Source: a bacterium (GTDB taxonomy: Bacteria > Babelota > Babeliae > Babelales > Vermiphilaceae). Taken from it: a stretch of DNA of 17,643 nt. The first letter of the stretch is position 1. Every line of letters starts with the position of its first letter. The stretch covers positions 1 through 17,643 of the forward strand of contig JAKAUA010000069.1 of assembly GCA_021827875.1 (NCBI GenBank), in the 5' to 3' direction. Below are positions 6,283 to 13,551 of this stretch, in pieces. The position numbers and the translations under genes were made by a program. Under the pieces are notes generated by a model. It ran no database searches. It was not told where the DNA came from and was given only the letters and a program-made list of their open reading frames with translations.

Positions 6283-8079
6283 TTACTTAATAGATCTCAA
6301 TACATTTAACAATTCAATAAGTTGCGATTGTAAGGTATCGAGTGTGGCTGATGGTGAAGGAGGAGTAGTCACTTGGTTCTTGAGATCGGCGTTTTCAGGT
6401 TCCTGTTCGCCGCCAAAGAATGCCCATTGTTTATCCGGAATAATAGAACTGGCTTGCGCTTTAATAGCGTCGATTTGTTTAATTACTGAATCAATAGTGC
6501 TCGATTGTGCTAAGAGAGAATCAATATCAGTTTTATAATATTTCTTCTGATCATTATCGAGCTTGTTGAAGCGAGTTCGAATATCATTTGCTTTGAAAAC
6601 GGCACTTTGAGCGCGATTAAATGCTTGTTGTAGTGCGTTTGCAACTTGAATATTCAAAGGATTTTTTGAAAGTACCTGTGTTTGAATATTTTTAAAGCCG
6701 CCGTCTACCAATACCTGATTGAGAGTCTCAAATGCAGAACCAAGGTTATCAAGCGCTTTTTCCATGCGCTTATCTTCTTCAACCTTCTTCTTTTTCTCTT
6801 CCTCTTTTTTCTTTTCATCTTCTTTTTTCACAGGAGTAGGGGTCTTTGGCATTTCTGGCAGCTTGCTCTTGTCTGAAGGAGCGTTGCCGCCGCCTTTTGG
6901 CGCAGCTGCTTTTGGCACATTATCACCACCGCCGAATGAAGAGGCATTTCTACCTTCTGACGGCTTGCCATAGGCACCTGATGACGGATTTGAGAATAAT
7001 GCATCAAAGGAATCAAGGGGCGTAGCGCCACTGCCGTATGAAGGATGTTTTGCAGCTCCCGGTTGGTATGTTGGTGCCGAAAATAAAGCGCGATCTGCTG
7101 GATTCGCGCCTGCAGACATTACCGGAGTTGTGCGATAAGGCTGACCCGCCTTTTGTGCTTCTTGCATCGATTTTGCTTTTTCTTCGCTGTATTTTTTAGC
7201 AGTTGGCTCATATTTTTCTATAATACTATCAAGTGCTGAGGGTAATCCAAGACGATAGAATGCCTCGCTAATACTGCTGAGTGCTTTTTTGAGCGCGGTG
7301 CTTGATTTGTCAGCAAGCTTAGTAGCACCAAATTCAGGGATCTCAATAGAAGGTTCTGTTGAACGCAATATGCTTTCTACGCGAGAAAGATTATTGAATA
7401 CCACTTCATTTTTAACGAGCTCACCCATATATTTGTAATCACGTGTTTTTGGATCTCGATCTTTCAGCTTAGAAAGCTGCTGAATAAAGAGTTCTATTTG
7501 ATTCTTTAAGGTCTGCCAGTTTGCAAACGATGGCGTAATAGAGCCATCTTTGAGCCAACCGCTTACTTTAATATCGATATCAGGAATCAAAGCTGTTTTA
7601 TTGAGTATTTTTTCCAATTTTTTCAAAAGTCCATCAATGATATTTATGGCCTCATCAACTTTAGTTTTTGCGATCGGTTTGGGAGTAGGGACATTTTCTT
7701 TGACCGGTGTTGGCGCAGGAGTTGGTTCCATTTCGATTGGTGGGACATTTTCATTAACAATCGGTTTTATTTTTTCTTCTAATTGTTGCGCTTCTTTTTC
7801 AACTTCTGACCAGAATTCGTTAAGAAATTTTTCTTGTTCTTCTTTAGGTAGCTTAGAAACTTCTTTTTCTAATTCACCCATGATCTCCATCATAAATCCT
7901 TGTTGTTCTTCAGGAGACATCCTATTTATCATCTCCATCATCTCACGTTCTTCCTGAGAAAGGCCGGATAAATCCATTTGTGGCATAGGGCCCTGTTGCG
8001 GTGCGGGAGCAGCATACATATTTGGTGAGTAGATTAGGATGAGTAATAACAAAATGTGAAGAGAGCTAAAAATTTTCAT
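6283..8079 (-). CDS. Large exported coiled-coil and Pro/Ala/Gly-rich protein of unknown function
   Basis: 598 residues from ATG 8079, with AGGA six bases upstream; a longer frame to 8112 lacks a ribosome site. Signal peptide: KIFSSLHILLLLILIYSPNMYA, cleavage near residue 23. Order of regions: a Met/Glu-rich helical segment (about 35-105, with EMMEMINRMSPEEQQGFMME); a Pro/Thr linker (112-138); a helical domain (about 140-300); a Gly/Ser/Pro/Ala-rich unstructured stretch (about 312-415); a Lys/Glu charge block KKEDEKKKEEEKKKKVEED (418-436); and a second helical domain (about 440-545), ending in a short helix (579-597). Only one Trp-containing hydrophobic stretch is seen after the signal and no membrane anchor, so it is probably periplasmic or secreted. 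I do not recognise a family. An adaptor or structural envelope role is conceivable but unproven. It has its own promoter. Confidence 0.85.
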   Translation of the reverse strand: MKIFSSLHILLLLILIYSPNMYAAPAPQQGPMPQMDLSGLSQEEREMMEMINRMSPEEQQGFMMEIMGELEKEVSKLPKEEQEKFLNEFWSEVEKEAQQLEEKIKPIVNENVPPIEMEPTPAPTPVKENVPTPKPIAKTKVDEAINIIDGLLKKLEKILNKTALIPDIDIKVSGWLKDGSITPSFANWQTLKNQIELFIQQLSKLKDRDPKTRDYKYMGELVKNEVVFNNLSRVESILRSTEPSIEIPEFGATKLADKSSTALKKALSSISEAFYRLGLPSALDSIIEKYEPTAKKYSEEKAKSMQEAQKAGQPYRTTPVMSAGANPADRALFSAPTYQPGAAKHPSYGSGATPLDSFDALFSNPSSGAYGKPSEGRNASSFGGGDNVPKAAAPKGGGNAPSDKSKLPEMPKTPTPVKKEDEKKKEEEKKKKVEEDKRMEKALDNLGSAFETLNQVLVDGGFKNIQTQVLSKNPLNIQVANALQQAFNRAQSAVFKANDIRTRFNKLDNDQKKYYKTDIDSLLAQSSTIDSVIKQIDAIKAQASSIIPDKQWAFFGGEQEPENADLKNQVTTPPSPSATLDTLQSQLIELLNVLRSIK

Positions 8080-8127
8080 GTAAATCCTTTGCTTTGCGAA
8101 AAGATGATGCACTATGTAATGTACTCT

Positions 8128-8155
8128 AGTATAAAATAATTATATTCGCTTACAA
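8128..8155 (-). promoter_or_regulatory. Sigma70-like promoter for the 598-residue exported protein
   Basis: Read on the minus strand: TTGTAA (8155-8150), a 16-bp spacer, then TATACT (8133-8128). This is the best two-part promoter I could find in the window. Transcription would begin about 40 bases before the start at 8079. The -35 lies within 10 bases of the divergent pseudopilin start at 8164. Confidence 0.6.
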
Positions 8156-8163
8156 TAGTTTTT

Positions 8164-8529
8164 ATGAGATATCACAATAAAAAAGGCTTTTTTCTTATTG
8201 AGACAATTGCGGCATGTGCTTTGCTGGTTGCGATAAGTGGCATTATCAGCATGTATATAGCTGCCATGGGATCACACCATAGAAAAGCAAAGGAGCAATT
8301 GCATCTGTTTCGGCTTGCTCAGCAAGCGATTAATGGCAATAATGCCGCTACGCATTCTATGAGGATAGAGTCAGAACCTTTCATAGCTTCGAATACAGAT
8401 TTGCAGACCAAGGGATACAGCACACGCTTTCATGACAAACTGATAGTAAAACGAGTATCTGTTGGTCGTGGCACAAATGAAGTGCACACGCAGTTAACAG
8501 CTATTTGCTTGAAAGATGCGACAGTATGA
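8164..8529 (+). CDS. Minor pseudopilin-like protein (GspI/PilV type), class III signal
   Basis: 121 residues. The N-terminus MRYHNKKGFFLIETIAACALLVAISG is a class III (prepilin) signal. The likely prepilin-peptidase cut falls after Gly8, with Phe at +1 and Glu at +5 (FFLIE), followed by a hydrophobic helix and the MG(S)HHRKAKEQ turn. Such proteins sit in the inner membrane and assemble into the tip of a type II secretion or type IV pilus fibre. Being first in an order that continues with a second FTLIE protein and a third without a consensus Phe, it fits the GspI-J-K or PilV-W-X arrangement. No Shine-Dalgarno is visible before ATG 8164; the upstream DNA is AT-rich, with TACAAT at 8151-8156 ending 7 bases before the start. 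The exact subunit name cannot be settled here. Confidence 0.8.
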   Translation: MRYHNKKGFFLIETIAACALLVAISGIISMYIAAMGSHHRKAKEQLHLFRLAQQAINGNNAATHSMRIESEPFIASNTDLQTKGYSTRFHDKLIVKRVSVGRGTNEVHTQLTAICLKDATV

Positions 8530-8963
8530 AAGCTCATGGATTTACCTTAATAGAATGTCTTATATCTATTAGTCTGCTTACATTACTTGCATTATTGGCA
8601 ACACAATTTGGTATACAATCATATAATTCATTAGACAAGCTGCGCACACATGCTAATTCTTGTATGATGCATAATGCGGCTTTTGATCTGTTATCTTATG
8701 ATGTAAAGCACGCACCTGAGATTAAGACATGGGCATCTAAAGATAAAGAAAATAGTTATACCTGGAAGCAGGGTAATGATACCATTACCTGGTTTATAAA
8801 AGGTGATACATTAATGAGAAAAAGTGGCAAAAGATCAAGCGTGGTGGCGCCTAATATCGCTTCTTTAAAAATAGCCGAACATAAGGCAGGATATATTGTA
8901 TCATTAGCAGGAAAAGGAAATGACAATTCTATCATTGAACAAGTAATACGAGTGATCAGATGA
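8526..8963 (+). CDS. Minor pseudopilin-like protein (GspJ/PilW type)
   Basis: 145 residues from ATG 8526, whose ATGA overlaps the stop of the preceding gene, so translation is probably coupled. A longer frame opening at 8505 is out of register with any ribosome site. The N-terminus MKAHGFTLIECLISISLLTLLALLATQFG has the classical prepilin cut after Gly5 (FTLIE, Glu at +5), then the membrane helix. The C-terminal part (TYTWKQGNDTITWFIKGDTLMRKSGKR) is predicted beta-rich and resembles the globular domain of GspJ/PilW, which bears paired strands of the form 'ITWFI..DTLMR'. It would form part of the tip complex with its neighbours. No major pilin, ATPase or secretin gene is in the window. Confidence 0.8.
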   Translation: MKAHGFTLIECLISISLLTLLALLATQFGIQSYNSLDKLRTHANSCMMHNAAFDLLSYDVKHAPEIKTWASKDKENSYTWKQGNDTITWFIKGDTLMRKSGKRSSVVAPNIASLKIAEHKAGYIVSLAGKGNDNSIIEQVIRVIR

Positions 8964-9355
8964 ATAAGCCGGGAATAGCGCTATTAATGGTGATTGTTTG
9001 TTTGTCCTTTTTTCTGCTTGCGACGTTTATTATGTATCAGTCCGCATTATTGTTCCCTCGTTTTGTGCAAGATGAAATTAAGCAGCAAAAAAATGAAATT
9101 CTTATTGATGGCGCACTTATGTATGCAATTAGTTTTTGTAGAGAAAATTGGCATCAATTGGTAAAAGATGCTGAAAAAGGGCAAAAACAAGAACTATTTT
9201 CTGTACCGTTACCCGATGCTAACACAACTGCAGATATTGTTATTGAATTAGGCATTGATCAGCAGAAAATAACAACAACGCTGGTGCAAAACAACAAGAA
9301 AGGCACCACACGTAGCGCCATCATGCATAAAGATTTAACCATAACGCACGTATGA
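8960..9355 (+). CDS. Membrane-anchored GspK/PilX-like protein
   Basis: 131 residues. ATG 8960 overlaps the previous stop as ATGA. The N-terminus MNKPGIALLMVIVCLSFFLLATFIMYQSA is a single transmembrane helix preceded by K-P-G, matching the GspK/PilX style G-I-A-L-L, in which the usual +1 Phe and +5 Glu are missing. The rest is a short soluble domain with DGALMYAISFCRENW near residue 50, a helix often seen after the anchor in PilX-like proteins. True GspK is roughly 300 residues because of an inserted helical domain; this protein lacks room for it, so it is PilX-like or a reduced K. Its position third after two pseudopilins supports the assignment better than sequence alone. Confidence 0.65.
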   Translation: MNKPGIALLMVIVCLSFFLLATFIMYQSALLFPRFVQDEIKQQKNEILIDGALMYAISFCRENWHQLVKDAEKGQKQELFSVPLPDANTTADIVIELGIDQQKITTTLVQNNKKGTTRSAIMHKDLTITHV

Positions 9356-10713
9356 AAAAAATCGCATCAGCTTATGTATCAATTATATGTTCGGCATTGT
9401 TGCTTGCGGCATCTTTTTTTTGGCCGCAGTATTTTTGGTGGGCTGTATTTGTATTTTTGGTACCATTACTATTTTCCTTTATGTCCGGTTGGCAACCAAC
9501 CATGTCCCACGGCTTATTATGGGGAATGCTCTATTTCGGGTTACATTGGATTGCATTGGCAGAGGTCTTGGTGCGTCATGCGCAAGTAAGTAAGAGTGTA
9601 GTACTTTGTTGTTATTTTTTTCTTATTTGTTACATGAGTCTGTATAGCCTCTGTTGGTTTTGGTTATTGGGGCTGATAAAAAAAATAACTCACAATATCC
9701 GGCTACAGATACTTTTTTTTGTGGGAATAAGCTATCTTTATTTTCATGTATTGTACTATCATTCTCTGTTTATTTTTGGTGTACACACCGGCTACAGCCT
9801 GGGTAATATAGTTCTTCCGATCCTTACCATATCGCTTGGCCGCTGGTTATTAATGATAATGGGCATGACAGGGACTATATTATTTATTATCAGTATCAAT
9901 GGTGTAATTGCCTATGCTTTTTTCCTAAATAGAAAAAAGATAGCCGTGTATCTTAGTCTATTAGTTTGCACATTATTATTTGGCATAACTTTCTATAAGA
10001 CACAAGAAAAAAACAGAAATTATATGTCGCATAATTCAATCACTTATGTTAAACCATCACTCGGTGAGCAACCACGCGACGTAATACAAGAGACAATAAC
10101 TGCAATCCAAAAAGTAAAAATAGGGCAGCGAGACACATCACTTATTGTTATGCCCGAATCAACTTTTTCTTTTGATATAACGCCGCGACAAATACAAATG
10201 ATACAAGATAACCTTGATGAAACAACATTTCTATTATTCGGTTGTTATTATCAAAACAAAAACTCAATCCTATGTGTAAATAAAGAGCGCATAATCTTTC
10301 ACTATGACAAAACCACTTACCATCCCTTTAGCGAAATTCTCTATTGGCCCTGGAACTATTTTGAAGAAAAAGGATGGTTACCTTATTTATTTTTAAACGG
10401 AAAAGAACAAATTATGCCTCGATCCAGCCAAGAACAAATCAGGATTCTCCCCATTAATGAAAATAATTATATAATAACACCGGCGATTTGCTCCGATCTT
10501 TTTTTTAACACGCGAGTAAAAATAGATAAGAAATCGGAATATATATTGTTCTTATGTAATGATAGTTGGTTTTCATACTCTTATTTCCGCCATCTTATGT
10601 ATCTCTACGCTGTTTATACTGCAATCATCAACCAAATTCCGGTACTCTATGTTGCACATACCTATGCTACTTATATCAACCAGGCAGGAGAGAGTCGTGA
10701 ACTTTTATCTTAA
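9352..10713 (+). CDS. lnt: Apolipoprotein N-acyltransferase-like protein (Lnt), divergent
   Basis: 453 residues; ATG 9352 overlaps the previous stop (ATGA). The N-terminal half has about six hydrophobic segments (roughly 8-45, 52-72, 82-109, 118-143, 150-191 and 197-214). The C-terminal half is a nitrilase-fold domain with the expected triad: Glu269 in VMPESTF, Lys320 in YDKTTYHPFSE and Cys380 in TPAICSD. The later motif NDSWF...HLMYL...IPVLYVAHTY follows the Lnt pattern. Lnt adds the third acyl chain to lipoproteins at the inner membrane. Differences: the Tyr-Glu pair after the active Cys is Ser381-Asp382, and the protein ends soon after 'INQAGE', so the usual final transmembrane helix is missing. 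It could be an active reduced Lnt or a related acyltransferase or amidase. Placement behind pseudopilin genes is unusual. Confidence 0.8.
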   Translation: MKKIASAYVSIICSALLLAASFFWPQYFWWAVFVFLVPLLFSFMSGWQPTMSHGLLWGMLYFGLHWIALAEVLVRHAQVSKSVVLCCYFFLICYMSLYSLCWFWLLGLIKKITHNIRLQILFFVGISYLYFHVLYYHSLFIFGVHTGYSLGNIVLPILTISLGRWLLMIMGMTGTILFIISINGVIAYAFFLNRKKIAVYLSLLVCTLLFGITFYKTQEKNRNYMSHNSITYVKPSLGEQPRDVIQETITAIQKVKIGQRDTSLIVMPESTFSFDITPRQIQMIQDNLDETTFLLFGCYYQNKNSILCVNKERIIFHYDKTTYHPFSEILYWPWNYFEEKGWLPYLFLNGKEQIMPRSSQEQIRILPINENNYIITPAICSDLFFNTRVKIDKKSEYILFLCNDSWFSYSYFRHLMYLYAVYTAIINQIPVLYVAHTYATYINQAGESRELLS

Positions 10714-10760
10714 AAAGAGCGGTTATAGCTTTACTTTCTTATTCCAAATCAGTTTTTTTT

Positions 10761-10770
10761 AGAGTATACT
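10761..10770 (+). promoter_or_regulatory. Probable rplI -10 region (AGAGTATACT)
   Basis: TATACT at 10765-10770 lies 39 bases before the rplI ATG, with a T-run just upstream and only TTCCAA at the -35 distance. It carries the same AGAGTATACTT string as the murD/ileS spacer, which strengthens both as promoter elements. Confidence 0.45.
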
Positions 10771-10809
10771 TTTGCCACTATAAAAAGATCTTAACTGCAT
10801 GAGGATGCC

Positions 10810-11253
10810 ATGAAAGTATACTTGCTAAAAAATATTGAACGTGTTGGTATGGCCGGAGAAATTATTAAAGTAAGCGATGGTTATGGAACCAACTATTTAA
10901 TTCCTAACAAATTGGGAGTAGCGGTCACCTCTGAAAACGAAGGCTCTTTTAAGCAAAAAGCGCAAAGCATTGAACACCGCAAAGAAGTTATTGCGACCCA
11001 AACCTCTATGCTCGCAGAAAAAATTAAAGCTATCACCGTTACCTTAAAACGCAAAATGCACAATGACGGTAAATTGTATGGCGCGGTATCTGAAGGCGAA
11101 ATTGCAGATCTATTATCTGAAAAAGGTGTCAGTATCTCCAAGTCACAAGTGAGCATGCCAAAATCGATAAAAGAAAAAGGTACTTATGAGGTTACCATTA
11201 AACTTTCTTCTCGCTTGCAACCGGCAATCACTCTTAAAGTAGTTCCAGAATAA
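10810..11253 (+). CDS. rplI: Large ribosomal subunit protein bL9
   Basis: 147 residues, close to the family's usual length of about 149. GAGG lies six bases before ATG 10810. The N-terminal RNA-binding domain shows MKVYLLKNIERVGMAGEIIKV and the bL9 signature VSDGYGTNYLIPNKLGVAVT (21-40). A long central helix (about 45-75) leads to a C-terminal domain with KLYGAVSEGEIADLL and VSMPKSIKEKGTYEVTIKL. bL9 binds 23S rRNA at the base of the L1 stalk and affects reading-frame fidelity. It is followed 27 bases later by dnaB, a pairing common in bacteria. The promoter is probably 10761-10770. Confidence 0.97.
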   Translation: MKVYLLKNIERVGMAGEIIKVSDGYGTNYLIPNKLGVAVTSENEGSFKQKAQSIEHRKEVIATQTSMLAEKIKAITVTLKRKMHNDGKLYGAVSEGEIADLLSEKGVSISKSQVSMPKSIKEKGTYEVTIKLSSRLQPAITLKVVPE

Positions 11254-11280
11254 TTATTTTGAATATACTGCAAAGCGTAG

Positions 11281-12648
11281 ATGTATAACGAACGTAAAAC
11301 GAGTGCTTTGCAAAAAATCAATACTGAACGAGTAGTCGGAAAAGCCTTACCATCAAATAGTGATGCGGAAAAGGCTGTTCTTGGCGCTCTTTTACTCAAT
11401 GATGAATATGTCTCATTGGTAAATGAGATCATTGTGGCAGAAGATTTTTATAGCACTCCTCATAAATTAATTTTTCAAGCTATTATGGATATAGCTGCTC
11501 AATCAAAGCGGATTGATATTCTTACTTTGCAGGACATGCTTAGTAAGCAAAATCAGCTGGAGACTATAGGTGGCGTAGTATATCTTTTGTCTTTACAAGA
11601 AGATATACCCGCTGTTGGTCTTATAGAGCAACATGCGCATATTGTTAAAGAAAAAGCAGTATTGCGTAATTTGATTGGATCGGCCGCGTCTATTATTACT
11701 AATTGCTATGATCAAAATAATGCCAATATTGACGCGGTATTGGATGATGCGGAAAAAACAATTTTCCAAATCGCTAACAAACGGACCAATCAAAACTTTG
11801 TTCAAATCAATATTTGGTTAAAAAAGACTTTTCAACATCTCTCTGATATTAAAAGCAACAGTAAAGGAATTACCGGGGTTGCCTCCGGATACAAAAAATT
11901 AGATGAGATGACCTCCGGGTTTCAAAAGGGTGACCTTATCGTACTTGCCGCACGACCTTCAATGGGGAAAACTGCACTGGCACTCAGTCTCGCGGCACAA
12001 GCTGCCAACAGTGATACCACGATAGGATTCTTCTCGCTTGAAATGTCTGCAGAACAATTAACACTCCGTATGTTATCATCTGAGTCGGGCATTGCGCATC
12101 ATAATATTCGTAATGCAACTATCAGCTCGCAGGAATGGATAGAGCTTACCAGCGTTGCCGGGCGCATGTCACAAATGAAGCTCTTTATTGATGATACTGC
12201 TATGTTGAGTGTTACTGATTTGCGCACCAAAGCACGTAAACTCAAAATGGAGCATAAGTTGCAGTTTTTAATCGTTGATTATTTACAGCTCTTACATAGC
12301 ACCAGCAAACATGAAAATCGTCACCAAGAAGTATCTGAAATTTCTCGCTCACTCAAAGCATTGGCAAAAGAATTAGATATACCAATAATCGCATTGTCAC
12401 AGCTATCACGTGCGGTAGATTCTCGTATGGATAAACGTCCTATGCTTTCAGACTTGCGTGAATCAGGGGCGATCGAGCAAGATGCTGACTTGATTATGTT
12501 TTTATATCGTGATGTTGTCTATAATCAAGAAACAGAAAATCCTGCTTTGGCAGAATTAATCATTGGTAAACAACGTAATGGCCCAACCGGAACAGTCTTT
12601 CTCAACTTTATTCGTGAATTAACTAAATTTGAAGACGCAGAAGAGTAA
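11281..12648 (+). CDS. dnaB: Replicative DNA helicase DnaB
   Basis: 455 residues, normal for DnaB, the hexameric helicase that unwinds DNA at the fork and recruits primase. The N-terminal domain starts PSNSDAEKAVLGALLL (24-39). The RecA-type ATPase domain has Walker A ARPSMGKT (224-231), FFSLEMSAEQL (250-260), Walker B LIVDYLQLL (330-338), ALSQLSRAVDSR (371-382), SDLRESGAIEQDAD (390-403) and the DNA/arginine-finger segment GKQRNGPTG (429-437). No intein is present. No good ribosome site precedes ATG 11281 (GCGTAG only). Since it lies 27 bases after rplI, translation may depend on read-through from that gene. It is in the same likely transcription unit as rplI. Confidence 0.97.
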   Translation: MYNERKTSALQKINTERVVGKALPSNSDAEKAVLGALLLNDEYVSLVNEIIVAEDFYSTPHKLIFQAIMDIAAQSKRIDILTLQDMLSKQNQLETIGGVVYLLSLQEDIPAVGLIEQHAHIVKEKAVLRNLIGSAASIITNCYDQNNANIDAVLDDAEKTIFQIANKRTNQNFVQINIWLKKTFQHLSDIKSNSKGITGVASGYKKLDEMTSGFQKGDLIVLAARPSMGKTALALSLAAQAANSDTTIGFFSLEMSAEQLTLRMLSSESGIAHHNIRNATISSQEWIELTSVAGRMSQMKLFIDDTAMLSVTDLRTKARKLKMEHKLQFLIVDYLQLLHSTSKHENRHQEVSEISRSLKALAKELDIPIIALSQLSRAVDSRMDKRPMLSDLRESGAIEQDADLIMFLYRDVVYNQETENPALAELIIGKQRNGPTGTVFLNFIRELTKFEDAEE

Positions 12649-12707
12649 TGCAAGCAATGGTATTTTCAAAAATCTAAACAAAAACATTTATAATAAGTAG
12701 GCTTGTT

Positions 12708-13451
12708 ATGGCAACGAAATCCATATTTTTTCCATTTTCTTCTAAAGCACAACGCATTATTACCACAATAGCTTTGGGCGCACTCTTATCAGTCTTAATG
12801 ATACACCAAGGCGCGCGTGTTATGTGGGGTGAACATTATATTACGTTCTTCAAAGGCATCATCCGCAATCCTTTACAAGTGGGTGCTTATTCACCATGCT
12901 CAGTATTTGTTGCCAAAGAAATAACCAAATATGTTGCAGCAGATAAGAAGAGTGGGGCGCTGCGTGTATTAGAAGTTGGTGCAGGCTCCGGTGTGTTGAC
13001 CACAAAATTAGAAAAAGTGTTGCAACAACGCGGCGGCTCTTATGCTCTTGATGTTATCGAAATAGATCATGAATATGCAGCCTTATTGCAAAAACGCTTT
13101 GCCAACAATCCTAATGTTACCATTCATTGTATTGATGCAACACAATTTAAAGCAGCGGCAAAATATGATTATATTATTACTACCTTGCCATACAATGTGA
13201 TGGATACCGAGGTTGTTTCCGGCATTCTAAAAGGATATGAACGTATGATTGCCAAAGGCGGTATTCTTTCGTATGTTGAACATATCGGCCTTCCGGCATT
13301 GCGAGAAAAAATATTACGTGGCTCAGAAAAAGAGTTATTCATAGAAAAACGTAACGTTATTAATAACTTCAAAGATACCTATTTGTTAGAAACTGCTACG
13401 GTATATCGCAATATTACACCATTGTATGTGCATCATCTTAAAATAGGATAA
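12708..13451 (+). CDS. Membrane-anchored SAM methyltransferase, phospholipid N-methyltransferase type
   Basis: 247 residues from ATG 12708 (TAGGC about seven bases upstream). A hydrophobic helix, IITTIALGALLSVLMIH (17-33), precedes the catalytic part and probably anchors it to the inner membrane. The motif FFKGIIRNPLQVGAYSPCS (47-65) matches the N-terminal R-N-P-x-x-V-G-A-x-x-P-S of bacterial phosphatidylethanolamine N-methyltransferases. The SAM-binding loop is VLEVGAGSGVLT (87-98), the acidic ribose contact is Glu118/Asp120 in VIEIDHEY, and motif IV is TTLPYN (158-163). This group resembles KsgA rRNA dimethylases, but KsgA lacks the R-N-P leader and the membrane helix. A lipid head-group substrate is an inference from family, not shown. 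Cysteine replaces a usual Ser in SPCS. Confidence 0.75.
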   Translation: MATKSIFFPFSSKAQRIITTIALGALLSVLMIHQGARVMWGEHYITFFKGIIRNPLQVGAYSPCSVFVAKEITKYVAADKKSGALRVLEVGAGSGVLTTKLEKVLQQRGGSYALDVIEIDHEYAALLQKRFANNPNVTIHCIDATQFKAAAKYDYIITTLPYNVMDTEVVSGILKGYERMIAKGGILSYVEHIGLPALREKILRGSEKELFIEKRNVINNFKDTYLLETATVYRNITPLYVHHLKIG

Positions 13452-13480
13452 AAAATTAAAATGCAGGGAGAAAGAAGTGT

Positions 13481-13486
13481 ATAATA
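13481..13486 (+). promoter_or_regulatory. Consensus -10 box TATAAT before ruvC
   Basis: A perfect TATAAT, directly preceded by TG, lies 65 bases before the ruvC GTG and is followed by ACTTTTCCCCC. The -35 region (about 13458-13463, TTAAAA-like) is poor. This placement argues against translation from an in-frame GTG at 13477, which would overlap the promoter. Confidence 0.55.
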
Positions 13487-13519
13487 CTTTTCCCCCTTGT
13501 ACAATTAATCATTTTTATT

Positions 13520-13540
13520 GCGCGTATCCGAGAGGCGCGC
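13520..13540 (+). other. GC-rich hairpin in the ruvC leader
   Basis: GCGCG (13520-13524) pairs with CGCGC (13536-13540) across an 11-base loop in an otherwise AT-rich leader. It ends two bases before the AGGAG ribosome site. The right arm also lies in the self-complementary GGCGCGCC. It may modulate ruvC translation; the stem is short. Confidence 0.35.
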
Positions 13541-13551
13541 CTAGGAGAGTA

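Noticed and set aside
6719..6973. Plus-strand Ser/Phe-rich frame opposite the Lys/Glu block
   Set aside because: It is the mirror of the low-complexity charged region of the real minus-strand gene.
7550..7957. 135-residue plus-strand frame inside the 598-residue gene
   Set aside because: It has Gly/Ser/Ile-rich composition typical of an antisense shadow, and no start signal.
10714..10745. Candidate terminator after the Lnt-like gene (AAAGAGC...GCTTT)
   Set aside because: Stem too short and imperfect, with no clean T-tract.
10690..10762. Possible frameshift that would extend the Lnt-like protein
   Set aside because: The alternative frame (…NFYLKKSGYSFTFLF…) does not follow the Lnt C-terminal pattern, so there is no evidence of a frameshift.
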